From: Siphonodentalium dalli
Lineage: Eukaryota; Mollusca; Scaphopoda; Gadilida; Siphonodentaliidae
Direction of reading: 5' to 3'
Assembly (NCBI GenBank): GCA_032622095.1
Contig: CP136064.1
Location: 258,829,863 to 258,893,862 of the forward strand
Length of the DNA: 64,000 nucleotides
Shown here: one piece after another, positions 1 to 12,365 of the stretch
How positions within the stretch are numbered: the first letter of the stretch is position 1
Layout: every line of letters begins with the position of its first letter
Translations under genes and position numbers: made by a program
The notes under the pieces: generated by a model
What the model saw: the letters and a program-made list of their open reading frames with translations, nothing else
Told to the model about the DNA's origin: nothing
Database searches by the model: none

Positions 1-413
1 TGAACATTTCCTATGAGATAACTACTCGTCAATGATGCTTTGGTATAGAAAGATTTACTCAACTTGTCAAATCATCCAATATTTCGGTAAATATGAACTA
101 TTGAAACGGAAAAATAATAAGTTTTATGACACCATCATGCGCAAAATGTTTCTGGTTTCGCTTCCAAATTGGGGTGATTACGCAATAGTGCGTCTTGTAT
201 CGCAAATGATTGAATCATAGAAATCCTCAATGATTTTAGGACTATCCTGAAATAGGTATAAGGAAAATAACATTCGTTGAACTTCATTGCGAAACGAGAC
301 ACGCAATATATTTATTCCACTATGTATATCACCTTTAACTTCAGGCTGTGTTCACAAAGTGGCAAATTTGTCTGAGTATATTTAAGATAATTCGTGACAA
401 AGTCACATAGATA
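1..413. other. No recognisable feature
   Basis: AT-rich DNA. A 62-codon frame at 32-220 has no recognisable motif and is treated as chance. Confidence 0.5.
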
Positions 414-600
414 CCTTAAAATGTGCATATAGTGTCCTAAGTGTGACGTCAGAATGCAGTGGCCATTTTAGCTTTTTTATTTTGGGGTCGCTTCGGTTGC
501 CGTGTAGTATAAACGTCGGACTTTGAGTCGCAAGGCGCGCTCGCCGTCACGGACCGGGGTTCGAATCCCAATTTAAAAAATGTGCATTGTCCCCAAAAAA
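414..600 (+). repeat. tRNA-derived SINE-like repeat, copy 1
   Basis: Positions 495-570 resemble a class II (Leu/Ser-like) tRNA: a box A-like GCCGTGTAGTA near 499-509, a palindromic GACTTTGAGTC around the anticodon region, and a perfect box B (GGTTCGAATCC) at 558-568. The same tRNA-like body, with a matching upstream stretch starting CCTTAAAATGTG, recurs at 52148-52299, and a further copy lies inverted at 52030-52097. The acceptor arms do not pair and the sequence is dispersed, so this is a SINE-type repeat and not a working tRNA gene. The shared 5' leader of about 80 bp is unusual for a simple tRNA-headed SINE. Confidence 0.7.
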
Positions 601-1412
601 CCTGCAGCTTCTAAAGTGTGAACAACGAAACATTTATAAAATGCATGTGTACAACCATTTACTATGCGACCAATGGACATCTGTAATTCCATAAGATTCT
701 TTATAACTTACATATGGTCGAAATTTCATTTATGGCAAGAATCAACCACGCAATCACTCGTATCACTTCATATAGCTACAATAAGCCACACCTTAATAAG
801 ATAGTATGTCAAAAGTGTGGAAACGATAGCCATCTGTGAGGATTTGCATAAAACCTTACCACGCATTTTACGCACATTTGTGAACATAGCCTTATTATTC
901 GATCACGAAAACATGAGGTCAGTGTCTCAGCAAATGATGTACTCAATCCAATCAAACGCTCCTAAACCAGGTATGGTATGACCTGAATTCAACTATTATA
1001 GCTGTATTCAACCATAGTTCTTCCATCAATTTGGTGAACAACCTAAATGTTAATTCAATGAACTATCATAGCTGAACCGCGCAATAACCACAATAGTTGA
1101 CTTCAGATTGTGTCAGATCTGAATATGAGCGATGTGTATTATTTTTTGCCTTATTAATAACGCGCTTATTTTGTAACTAGGAATCATGAAAGAAATAAAT
1201 TCACAAGGTTGATATTGTTGTTACTATTTTTGTCCAGCGTTTAAAGTAGCGTTCAGACGAATGCAATATAATTAGCACCCCATTTTGTGTGAGATGTCGT
1301 TCGGGGTGGGGGGGGGGGGGGTTTGCTTCTTGCTACGTTGGCAAGCACCCCATACACAGTAGGTAAACACCTACTGCAGTGTGTGTGGGCTTAATGTAAT
1401 ATACTCACAAAC
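601..1412. other. Non-coding, nothing recognised except a poly-G tract
   Basis: No gene-like frame. A run of about 14 G lies at 1308-1321. Confidence 0.5.
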
Positions 1413-1868
1413 TCAAACCCAACTTATATACGCTCTTCAGCAGCAATAGAGACCTTTCGCAAAAACCACTATTACGATTGCGGATAGGATATATTGTCCT
1501 AGTAAGGTTGACACCATCCCAATGTACCTATACGGTGGCTAATTGGTGAGAGGGCATATGCCCCACTATATTCAGTTACACATACATTTGATGGAAAAAG
1601 TAATGTGTGTCTCTTTCAGATATCATGTTCTTATCCGCGTGTAATACACCACACGGATACTGTTAGAGCGTCCCCAAGCAGGACCGGTGGCATATTCTTG
1701 ACACATCTGCACATAATTAAACTGCGTGGGGTATATTTCGTCTCACATAAGAACCCCCGTGCGTAAAGATTGAATTTTGGCTGTATACTGGCAGGATATT
1801 TCCATATCCGTAATCGTATTCGTGATTTTGCGAAAGGTCTCTATTATAGCATATAAAAGTGGGTTGGA
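1413..1868. repeat. MITE-like element with long terminal inverted repeats
   Basis: The segment 1413-1488 is the imperfect reverse complement of 1799-1868. Both share AATAGAGACCTTTCGCAAAA and an outer part rich in ACCCA and TATA. The interior of about 310 bp has no coding capacity. The minus-strand frame at 1717-1947 overlaps the right arm and is not a gene. Confidence 0.65.
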
Positions 1869-2839
1869 GGGGAGGGCTGACAACCCTTTCTAATCTTCCC
1901 GGGGGATCATCCCAAAATCCAAACCAGTGTGAGATGTCATTAGACATGCACCTTTCGCATAATGAACATCAACAGATAATCATTACGAATACTACGTCAC
2001 TAGAATTGTGTTCTTTCTAATCGTTGTCGTTTTTCCCTATCCGTTGTTACGATTACAAATACTCACAAATACATGATAAGTTCGCGATCGTTTCTCAGCT
2101 CCTCAATGTGGGAGATGACTCTGAGATTATGTCCTTAAATCGTGATCGCCATGCGGCCTTAATTGTTATATATTAGTGTCAATCATATCATTCGTCGTCG
2201 TGAAATACGAGAATCTTGCGAAACACAAAGCGTTAAGCTATGACCTGATACCAGCATAATATGATCGTACGTGACACGTAATGGAGCAACCGCCAAGTTG
2301 ATCATCAAGTTCAATAATACAATAATTATAGGATGTTATGTACAGCGTTTCACATGACTGTGCTACACCACTCGGAGAGATGCCTGTGTCATCACACTAA
2401 AATACCATATTAGAACGTGGATTGAGATATTCCTATATAGTCACCAATAGCTGGGTTACTACCGTAGTACCTGACATTGTCCATCTTGTGAACTATTCAA
2501 ACCCAGCATTAAAATCATGGTTATGATCAGTCCAAGCATATGACGAAAGTTCGAACAGCAGACAATAATAGCTGAGGACCTGGTGTGAATTGAACTGTGG
2601 TTGGGTCTCATGATTATCTACCCCTGCACGTCAGAACAAAATTATGTCATTAAATGGCATAAGTAGCTTGAGGATGGAAGTGAACCATCATCCCACAGTG
2701 GATTCAACCCGGCCAACAGGTCCTCGGTGTCTGCAAACACATTACCACAAGTACAGGTTTAAATTTTTAATGGATTAGTTTTTCATGAATGCAGTAGTAG
2801 GTATCACAGCAGATGTTTACTTAGTATTACTAGATGGAA
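1869..2839. other. Non-coding, nothing recognised
   Basis: No open frame above chance and no repeat identified by eye. Confidence 0.45.
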
Positions 2840-3270
2840 ATGGAATGTCACTTTAATATTTGAGTCGGACATAGATTACCTTAGCTGAAGGCAATCAATG
2901 CAATAAGCGAAGCAGAAACGGAAATTATTGAATGAAGTGTAGTGAATATGAAGCATCACTTTAATATGTGAGTGAAATTGAGTCGGACATACATGTAGAA
3001 TACCTTAGCTGAAGGCAATCAATGCAATAAGCGATGTAGAAACGGAAATTATTGAATGAAGTGTAATGAATATGAAGCATCACTTTACTTAAATATGGAT
3101 TGGGTGGAAAAGAAATGTCACTTTAGTAGTTATCGATGATATACATGTAGAATTACATGTCCAGATTATCCTCGTTGAAGACAATCAATGCAATGAGCAG
3201 TGTAGAAATGAAAAATGTTGCCTGAATGAATCGATGCGTGTGAACATAAAGTCTCACTTTAATGTTTTGT
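2840..3270. repeat. Diverged tandem repeat, three units
   Basis: Three successive units of about 125-165 bp. Each has AATGTCACTTTA/CATCACTTTA, then GGCAATCAATGCAATAAGCG (at 2890, 3014 and, diverged, 3181), then GAAATTATTGAATGAAGTGT. The third unit is the most diverged. Confidence 0.75.
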
Positions 3271-3392
3271 TGAGATGATGGAATCAACGATGAATTTGCA
3301 ATTTCCTTTAATGAAGAAAACAATGATGAAATTGGTTTACTTGTACATGCAGCTGAAATTGTGAATTTGACAGAAATTTAATTATTATGAAT

Positions 3393-3607
3393 ACAGTAAT
3401 GCTCTAATTAATCGACCTTTTAACCACAGCAGAATTATGGGTAACTTTTCAGGATTTAGTCGGAAATATGGCTTATTGCCATTCATCGGAAAGCTCTCGG
3501 TGAGAGCTTTCCGATGAATGGCAACAAGCCATATTTCCGACTAAATCCTGAAAAGTTACCCATAATTCTTCTGTGGTTAGGGAGTCAATTAATTAGGGCA
3601 TTACTGT
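3393..3607. repeat. Foldback (hairpin) element, copy 1
   Basis: An almost perfect palindrome about 215 bp long. The left arm, starting ACAGTAATGC at 3393, and the right arm, ending GCATTACTGT at 3607, are reverse complements with few mismatches and a very short centre near 3490-3500 (GAGAGCTTTCCGATGAATGG on one side). A second, shorter and more diverged copy lies at 4177-4352. No coding capacity. Confidence 0.85.
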
Positions 3608-3787
3608 CTGTGATGTGTCGCTTTTAATGAATTGGAAATGACAGCGGTATGGAAACGGTCACTGCGGTGGAGTTAGGATAAATGGGGATTACATGCCGTT
3701 CGGTTATGATACCGCGGTCTACAGGTATTAGCGGGTTGTCACACCAGACGTTGAAGAAAATTATAATATATCTCCATGATGATCTTG

Positions 3788-3910
3788 TTAAAGATCGGGT
3801 AAGTGTTGGCGATGGGTATTGCTGTTAAAATAGTCACATGCATTAAAACCGCCATAAACAGAAATAATATTATAAACAAACTGTGTTCTTATCGCAATCA
3901 TAAATACATG
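3788..3910 (+). repeat. Partial copy of the TTAA MITE family
   Basis: Begins TTAAAGATCGGG and continues with GGTATTGCTGTTAAAAT and ACCGCCATAAACAGAAA, matching one end of the complete copies at 34113-34643 and 50309-50829. The other end is missing. Confidence 0.65.
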
Positions 3911-4176
3911 TATCACGTTAATTTCAGCATGTTGTTATGTTAGTACTCTGAGTTACATTGTATGTAAGCAAACGACATCTTATGTAAACAAAGAGTACAT
4001 GTATGTAAAGAGTATGCAATAAGCAAAACACTCAACACCGAGTAGACCCCCACTACATGTATGATATATGAACTATTGTTAGAAATGCCACTGTTATTTA
4101 CAACATACCGCATTACCGGTATGGCTAAATCTCAGATTTTGGTGTTGAATGGGTCACCATGAATCACTCTCGACCT

Positions 4177-4352
4177 ACAGTAAATACCTAAGTAATCAAC
4201 TCCATAACCACAACAGAATTATGGGTAACCTTTCAGGATTTAGTCGGAAATATGACTTTCCGATGAATGGCAACAAGCCCTATTTCCGATTAAATCCCGA
4301 AAAGTTACCCATAATTATGTTGTGGTTATGGACTTACTTGGGGCATTACTGT
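4177..4352. repeat. Foldback element, copy 2
   Basis: Palindrome with arms related to the element at 3393-3607 (CAGAATTATGGGTAAC near 4213-4228 and its complement GTTACCCATAATTATG near 4304-4319). Shorter centre, more mismatches. The 106-codon frame over it (4149-4469) is an artefact of the palindrome. Confidence 0.8.
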
Positions 4353-4575
4353 AATCAATTGCCACGGTGCCTGAAAGTTTTTTGCTTATCGCTCACTATT
4401 TACATGCTGTATATATACAAATTCTCCGCTTACACAAAGCGTGTTTGGTGGAAAACAACGCATTCATAATATGATAATTATCATATACTATCATTATATT
4501 CTTGAGTAAATTTTCATAATTTGGTAACTGTTATTTCTAAATTATTACTTACATGTACATATGTAAATGTACAGT

Positions 4576-5235
4576 AGCTGATGTGCCTGACTTCATCCGG
4601 GCTACTTAGGGAACATCGTTGCCTATATGTGTATACATTGTATATCAAGGTCGCGGTCAAGGACACAGTCGCACGTGAAATTGGACCCACCCATATACAT
4701 GTAGTTCCCGGGATCAAAGTACATTACCAAATTCGAGTCGGATCGGTCGTGCAGTTTTTGAGTTAATAACACACAGAGACAGAAGTTCCAAAATATAATA
4801 TAATAGATCAGCTGATGTACCTGACTTCGTCCGGGCTATTTAGGGATTTCTCTATGATCATCTCGGTTTGGACAAAATATACAGCATCTGGACAAACGAT
4901 CAGTCGAGGTCCAGAAACATGTCAATGTCAAGGACAGTCGCATGTGAAATTGGACCTGCCCATATTGTTCCCAGGATGAAAGAAGCCTACATGTACCAAT
5001 CGGATTGGTTGAGGTCCAGACACATGCCTATATGAGCATAGACCTATATGAGCGAGGTCATGGTCAAGGACATGGCCACTCGTGAACTTGGACCCGTCCA
5101 TATAGTTCCCGGGATCAAAGTAGACATACATGTACATGTACATACCATATTTGAGTGGGGTCAGTTAAGCAGTTTTCGAGTCTATAAGACACACATAAGT
5201 TCCAATATATACAATAATGAAGGCCAGCTTTAAGT
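4576..5235 (+). repeat. Two tandem copies of a modular interspersed repeat
   Basis: Two units begin at about 4576 and 4809 with CTGATGTRCCTGACTTCRTC followed by CGGGCTAYTTAGGG. They continue with GGTCAAGGACA...GTGAAATTGGACC and CCGGGATCAAAGTA, and end with a GAGTY..AYAACACACA-type tail. Head and tail match the larger chain at 12366-14029. Short frames here are translations of the repeat. Confidence 0.7.
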
Positions 5236-7650
5236 TCCACAGGTATACATGTAAAGAGAATCTTATATTGTGTTATGTTTTCATTTATATCAGGTTGAAT
5301 AAATTATTTTTAATAGAACTATTTAAATTTGAGGATTTCCATGTCAATGTGTATTGATAGATCCTTTATTTAGCATGCTGTCCTATGGTATTTATTACCC
5401 TTGGTATCATCCCGCGTCATATTAGAAGCATTCTTAAAACCTTTTGTCCCATTATTTTGAAGAAAAATGACCCTAGGAACAAATTTACAGGGCCAGGAAA
5501 AAATGTGTAAGCCGAGCTGCTGAAGCACTCACCCACCACCGCCTAGTGTTCGGAAAAAATTGCAAACCTGACCGACCCCATTTTTTCGGCTTGTAACCCA
5601 AACAAGATATTTAATATTTCTACTTGGCCTTATGGTGAGTGTAATCGTTGATTCAATATTGAACTATTTTAAGGTTTATTAAAATCCTTTCCCCTCTCAG
5701 TTCAATTATGGGCATATCATATGAAAGTGTAATTGGATATAGGTCTACCTGTATCCCACAAAGACATTTTTGTTAGAAAAACCCATATTAATGTTAATAA
5801 TAAGTGTCCAATATTACACCTGTCATCTCAATTGCGGGAGCAAATAAACGATATCGCTGTGTTTTCCTCATGGGAAGGACTGCTTGTACATGTACATATA
5901 CCCCGCTGGACAAAACAAGTGTCCACTGCCACCGCGGTGTACTTGCCGTTCGGCCGCGGTGTCACTTTGTTCATTCATAGCTGTACAGGTGCCCAAATTT
6001 GTATGGGGGGGTGGGGGCTGATACATTGTGCCCAGATTTGTTAACATTTTATAGTACGACATAGTTATAACACAGTTTTTTGCAGAATACACCATATACC
6101 GGTATATACACACAGATATACCTATGACAAAATAGATTCAATTAACCTTAAATACATGTATGTATACACTATACAATGTAATTTCTCTTTGAACTACCAT
6201 TCACTTTGCCCGAATTTGACCAAAAATATCTCCAATTGGCCCGATCATGAGCTTTCAAACTGTTTGGGGGGGGGGGTAAGCCCTCCCAATCCCCTTGCCT
6301 GTACAGCTACATGTATGTATACATTTGTATTGGTGTACAGATACATGGCTAGTGGACAATGACATGGCCACGATTATTGATTTTGATAATCGATAATCGG
6401 TCGTCAATAAACGACTATAATTGATTAATCGTACCTAATATTAATAACATCAGTGGAAGTATACCGTAATATGGCCTATTGCCTGGGTGCTCGATAACTC
6501 AATAACTGCACCGTCGCTGGTCGTTTTAGACATTGGCTGATGTATTTTTTACGTTAATAAAGTGCATCATAAACCACTGTTAATGACTATTGAGCACAAT
6601 GTATTGAATACCAGCACAGTTCTCGGTTTCACATTAAAAAGAAAATATAAATATAATATCAATTTGATTGATAGAAGCGGCGATGTGTTATTATATGGTT
6701 ATTATATTTGTGAGTTCATTAGAATGAACGTAGCGATTAATTTCAGTTTTAGGAATAGCCACACATACAAACAATAGGAATGAACGATGGACCGCCGGTG
6801 GTTCCTAAAGAAAGGAATCAAATGTTATGGAAACTATAAGTTTCATCAAACTTCAAGAGCGTGGTTAACAATCACAAACGTGTGCCCCCACCTGCAAATT
6901 GCACGACTCAGAACAAGCTAAGTATTTGATAACAGTCTGTTTCATTCGGGCATTCACCACACGATATGCGATAGCCTTTACTTGTAACTTCTAAGTATAC
7001 ATTTGTACTTATACAAACAAAGTACACTCGCAATGCAATTGCGGAGAACATCACATTAAAATGCCATATATATATTGTTCCCTGGTTTTAGAGAGAATGT
7101 CAATCAACTTCCCATTGGTCCAATCAGATTCAAGGGCGAGTGCATTCAGTTCATTGAACACGATGACAGTCGGCACATTTCAAAGACATATTGCCACCTT
7201 TCAAGTATATTAAAATATACAATGATGTCACAATGTGTTCAAATCTGCAGTGCCGCCAATTTGTAGAATATACAACGATCCGACTAGAAACCATGTCGTA
7301 TCATCAAATGAACTGCGGACTGTTTGCAACATATATCAGTAGTACTCATGTTATTGGAATCTCTTTGGTACGCGATAAAAGGATGTTAACAGCTCGGTTG
7401 TAGATGGAACTGTGTAAAATAAACACGGTACTCAATAATACCCGGCATCTTCTGACGTCCGATATAAATAACGCAGATTAATCGACGATGGAAATGGTAA
7501 TCGATTATCGGCTTTATCAACAGTTCATCGATTATATCGAAGAATGATGATAAATACCGACCGACGATGAAAAATGACTGACGAAGAACGATGACGAAAA
7601 AAGGTTAGATGAAATAATAATTAATGATATCATTTTTAAAGCTAACATAC
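5236..7650. other. Non-coding stretch, no gene recognised
   Basis: Several 60-100-codon frames occur (for example 5733-6044 and 6562-6777) without motifs. Short G tracts lie near 6006-6016 and 6267-6275. AT-rich palindromic motifs built from TAATCGATTATCG occur near 6375-6425 and again near 7475-7545. They could mark the ends of one inverted-repeat element, but I could not align them convincingly. Confidence 0.4.
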
Positions 7651-7654
7651 CTAC

Positions 7655-7867
7655 CTTTAAAAAACTTGGACTTGGATAACAATGCCTCCATAGTCCAGGA
7701 CCAGGCATTGTGTAGACCCAAATGAGTCAAATACATGATATAAATCTGAAGAGCTTCCCTGGAGCTAGGCATTCGCCGCATTGTGTTCACATGCAACATC
7801 GCCAAAATCCTCATCAGAATTCCGATATCACTTCCTTTAAGTTTAATGGACTGATCGAATAAGATAA
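7655..7867 (-). CDS. Candidate internal exon, unknown protein
   Basis: About 71 codons are open on the minus strand from a CAG at 7868-7870 to a strong splice donor (AAAG|GTAGGTATG, GT at 7654-7653). The peptide looks natural: it includes GILMRILAMLHVNTMRR, then SSREALQIYIMYLTHLG, then HNAWSWTMEALLSK, a mostly helical, amphipathic pattern. I do not recognise the family. The acceptor side is weak, with a poor pyrimidine tract, and a stop lies just upstream. No neighbouring exon was found, so it may be an isolated exon of a larger gene, a pseudogene piece, or an unusually good chance frame. Confidence 0.35.
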
Positions 7868-8089
7868 CTGTCGATTATGTAATGTAATTCTTCACGAAAA
7901 CAAGCGAGTAATTAATCTACTAGTGAGCTGGCATTGTCAACAAGAAATTCAATTAATTGAGGAAAAACACCCACTGTCCTGAGTGGTATTGATAAGCTAT
8001 TGGGGGGGGGGGGGGGTCTACCACTTCGCATGCAAAATAACATGAATGACACCAACAGCTTGAATGTGGGAATAACCCACCATAAGAAG

Positions 8090-8520
8090 AGCTAATTGTG
8101 CTTAAGCACAATAAGGGATATTCCTTATTGCGCTTATAAGCTCAATAATGGAATAAGGGAATCTCTAGTGTGCTTAAGCGCAATAAGGGAATATTTAATT
8201 GCGCTTAAGCGCAATGAAGAATATTCAAATTGCGCTGATAAAGCCCAATAATGAATCTCTTAATAAGGAATAATATATTATATATAGTACATAAACTCCT
8301 TATAATTCAGGTGGTGTAGTCCATCTCCATGGCACAATGGGTGGAACAAATATAGGATTATTCTACTATTTGCAGAAGGGTGATATAATGAGAGAGATAT
8401 TAATTGTGTTTAAGTGCAATGGGAAGTAATTGCGGTTAAGCTTAATAAGGAATGTCTTATTGCATTCTCATTGGGCTTAAGCGCAATTAGAGATTCCTTA
8501 AGTTATTGCGGTTAATCGAA
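8090..8520. repeat. Cluster of short palindromes (TTGCGCTTAAGCGCAAT type)
   Basis: At least six variants of a palindrome centred on CTTAAG occur in 430 bp, such as TTGTGCTTAAGCACAA near 8097 and ATTGCGCTTAAGCGCAAT near 8196, each flanked by AATAAGGGAAT-like text. A run of 15 G lies just before, at about 8002-8016. Confidence 0.65.
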
Positions 8521-8859
8521 ATTGTCTATTAAATGTCAATTTTGATTTCCGTAGAGATCATCAATGATGTCTATGCGCAAGGGACCCGCGCCAATTTTCT
8601 CTGTTGGGATTCCAATTGTTGGCTTATTAAAGATGCACATATGCTGAAGATACAGTCGCGGGCAAAACGCGCTCCCGTACATGTAGGTCGGGTTTTGGCC
8701 CCAAGTGAATTAAAATGTCATTGAAATAATCGGTTTCTCCCCATAAACATCCATATATTCAAAATACATGTTTTTGGAGCAGAATTAGGTACCGGGTAGT
8801 CCATATTGGACGCCATCATGGAATTTAATTTTTTTGTTTAATTTTCAGACATATTTATT

Positions 8860-9165
8860 AGTTATGTGGATGGAGTTATCATTAACCTCACATCCTTATA
8901 TTGGTTATGCGGATGGTGTTATCATTAAACCTCACATCCTTATATTGGTTATGTGGATGGGGTTATCATTAAACCTCACATCCTTATATTGGTTATGTGG
9001 ATGGGGTTATCATTAAACCTCACATCCTTATATTGCAGGTTATGTAGATGGAGTTATAATTAAACCTCACATCATTACATTGGTTATTTAGATGGCGTTA
9101 TCATTATACCTCACATCCTTATATTGGTTATTTAGATGGAGTTATCATTATACCTCACATCAGTG
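8860..9165 (+). repeat. Minisatellite, about 44-bp unit, seven copies
   Basis: CCTCACATCCTTATATTGG recurs at about 8886, 8930, 8974, 9018, 9066, 9110 and 9154, alternating with TTATGTGGATGGRGTTATCA. The last units are more diverged. The 60-codon frame at 8834-9016 is a translation of the array. Confidence 0.9.
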
Positions 9166-9329
9166 TGTTGGGGATTTTGGACCTTGACTTGGGACCTTTG
9201 GTTTTGGTGAGTTTGAAGCCTGTTTACATTTCGAAATGTTGTCAGTTTTGTATCGTCTGCAGCGGAACTCGGCATGTTGAAGCAAAAGTTACAAGGCATT
9301 GCACCGTTATGATTTTGGCATTGTTGAAC

Positions 9330-10160
9330 AGAAGAGAAATACAGAATACAAATCAGTATCAAATGATAAAATGTATATGTAACGAGTCTATAATACAAAT
9401 GAAAAACTTGGGGATGGGTGGGCAATACGGGGAAATATGGGTTGATACCGATATAGATTTGAAGAGCGATAATGACCAATGTTGATATATTATGCATCTC
9501 AACTCTATTGTTGCGACAAGGCTATAAAATAGAGGGGGTGTCAGAAACTTACTAGTAGTTATCTCTATATAGTGCCAGAATAGTTATTTATCGACTTCTA
9601 TAGTGGTACAATGCAAATTAGAATCAAATTATAAAATATGTATCTAACACAACTATACCGATGAAAAGAAAAATAATAATATGGGCCGGGATTAGATGTT
9701 GGGTTGGTTATATGGAGTAAAAGGAGTTCATACGATAAACTGACATAAATTAGTAGAGCTATAGCGATCAATGTTGCCATGTAATGCATCGCGACTATAC
9801 TGTAGCGACAATTGTATAAAATTGGGGGGGGGGTTCTGAAATTATCTCTATCTCTATAGATGGCACCAGAATTATATAAAAACTTTAAGGAATAGCAAAT
9901 GATATACGTATACGCATAGTACACGTAATACCATAGACATAAGTATTGATCACATGATAAAAATATGTACATAACTCGACTATACCGATGTAATAAATTG
10001 GACCAGGATTAGAGGTTGGGTTGGTTACATGTGGATAATTGGATATGCGGTTAATACGATAGACCGATAGGTGTTGATACGATAGACCGAAATAAATTTG
10101 TCGAGTGATAGTGATCAATGTTGACGTAAAAAGTAATGCGACTGTACTGTCGCACAATTA
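9330..10160. repeat. Diverged long tandem repeat, about 270-320-bp units, three copies
   Basis: Landmarks repeat in the same order: an AAATATGTAYMTAAC/TCTATACCGATG block, GGGATTAGATGTTGGGTTGG, a GATCAATGTTG block, then a G run after GTATAAAAT. Overlapping frames on both strands (9132-9497, 9165-9485, 9598-9972, 9885-10157) come from this repeat. Confidence 0.6.
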
Positions 10161-10242
10161 TCAGGTAGAAATTGTCAAATATGTACCCTGGTGTCCAATA
10201 TGGAGCACATCAGAAAACATTCGCAGTGCCCTAAAATTTATT

Positions 10243-10770
10243 TAACACAGGATTTCCCATTCAAATCGATTTATGTCGATAAAACTCTTATTTTTCAAAA
10301 AATTAAGCTGAGACTTGGTGTGTCTGCGTGAAATACTTATATATTCCTAAAATGACAGGTTCGATCACGTAATTATGTTCTAGATGGCAGAAAGAATTTT
10401 TTTCGATGATAAATTTTAATATAGGATTTGCCATTCAAAACGATTTATGTCCATAAAACTCTTATGTTTCAAAATTTTAAGCTGAGACTTGGTATATCTG
10501 CGTGGAATACTTATATATTCCTAAAATGACAGGGTCCAATACGTAATTATGTTTTAAATGGAAGAAATGAATTTTTTTCGATGATAAATTTTAACATGGG
10601 ATTGTCCCATTCAAATCTATTTATGTCGATAAAACTGTTTTTTTTCAAACTTTTAAGCTGAGACTTGGTGTTTCTGCGTGGAATACTTATATATTCCTAA
10701 AACGGCAGGGTCAGCACGTAATTATCTTTTAGATGGAAGAAATTGATTTGTTTCGATGATAAAAATCCAG
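10243..10770 (+). repeat. Tandem repeat, about 175-bp unit, three copies
   Basis: GCTGAGACTTGGT occurs at about 10307, 10481 and 10657, each followed by TCTGCGTGRAATACTTATAT and ACGTAATTATG..TTAGATGG, and preceded by TTTATGTCSATAAAACT. The units are close enough to indicate one local duplication history. Confidence 0.85.
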
Positions 10771-12365
10771 CGTAAATCAGCGTAAACAATTTTAACAATC
10801 ATATTCCCAAGTGGCATTTTGGTCAAAATATCGCTTTCTCGACGGGGAGATCTGATCCTAACAAAAGCTAAGATTTATTTAGATAGAATTATTGAGAGAA
10901 TTTGACAGATTATGGTGCATTTTGAGAGAATTTTAGTGGAGAAAACGTTTGCTTCAAACATGCGAATTCAGCCAATTACAGTTGCAGACGAGCGCTGTCA
11001 CTGTCAAAATCAGATTGACAACACATTGAACAAATGCAGGCCTGAAACTCACCTTTTTGGGAGGTAAATCTAATAAATTAGATATCAAATCAATCATTCC
11101 TAAGCACATTCGAAGATATCCCGCAAGTTTTGAATATCTTAGGACACAGAAACAGTCAAAATGAATGAATTTAAATCAGCTTGCGAGACATGTACATGTG
11201 TACGATTTGATTTTGAGGCGCCTTGTTTACGATGACGTCATTTGCGTTGCTTCCCAACCTTAATCCTTTCCACTCTCAACGACATTTCAATTGGTTGAAA
11301 TTAAAAAGTTCTCAAGTTCCAGCTCAACCTGAATCTAGTTACTCAATTGGTAGAAATACTTTAGCAGTAATTCTTAGTTTTATAAGTTATAACTCTAATT
11401 TTATTGATGATACGAGCTCAACATCATAATATGTCACTGTTTATGGCGGTGTTATCTAAAGGTGTGCTTTGATAATGATTATAATTTTATTTTGCGATCA
11501 AACGTCAGTGCAGCTCAGCAGAAACGCATAGGCACTAGTTCAATTCAGCAGAAACGCATGAGTCCTACGATTATAGACACCCACTGGACGCGCGTTGGTC
11601 AGTGGGTGAAAAATGAAGGTGAACGTTGTTTCGGTCTATGGGATGGTAGCAATTTCTGGATCAAGTAAATGCCGTAAGCCGGATGGCAGGGCGGTCACTA
11701 GACGAGGAATAATTAATTATTATGCGTATAATATAGGCCCTACCAATGATTTTTATCAGATGAAAAGGCTGTAATTAATCCTCGGTATGAACTGATTATC
11801 CAGAATTTTATCAGTTTCTGCTGGATTCTGCGCAGTGACAGACCGGAGGTCACGTGTTAATTTTCCAAAATAACGTACATGCTTCCTGAATTTCTTCTCA
11901 TCGCATAGAATATATAGAACAAATTATATGACGTCATCATTCACACGCGCCTTAGGTATAAACACCCACCGGGGTGGTTGCTATTAAGTACAATATTATT
12001 TGGTTAGCAATATTTTTGGGCAATTAATCGATTCTGATAACTGAAGCGGCATTTCTAAAAATGTTGTTGTTGTTGGAATCTGATTATATGGGGACCATCG
12101 AATCGGGTTGAGTACCTTTAAAAAGTGTTCAGACAGTCTGTTGTGTTGGTTAGCATGTTGCGTTTACACGATCGGTTGTCCGCATTAAACTGTTCACTAT
12201 GCTGCGTACGTTCCGTTATAACGCTAAGTTTCCGTAACATGCCAAATCCCAGCAACAAATATTGCATATTGACATAAATAGAAGTCGATTTTCCTTCGCT
12301 TCAAAGACAGGTGCCATCTTTTATATCGATTGCAAATATGAAACGTGTTGACGCACGTAATATAA
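10771..12365. other. Non-coding, nothing recognised
   Basis: Short frames at 11223-11429 and 11462-11668 have no motifs. A short direct repeat of CAGCAGAAACGCAT lies near 11516-11560. Confidence 0.45.

Noticed and set aside
495..570. Functional tRNA gene
   Set aside because: Box B is perfect, but acceptor and anticodon stems do not pair, and the sequence recurs with flanks at 52 kb, so it is a SINE-type repeat.
9132..10157. Several 90-124-codon frames on both strands
   Set aside because: They overlap a diverged tandem repeat, lack motifs, and appear on both strands of the same sequence.
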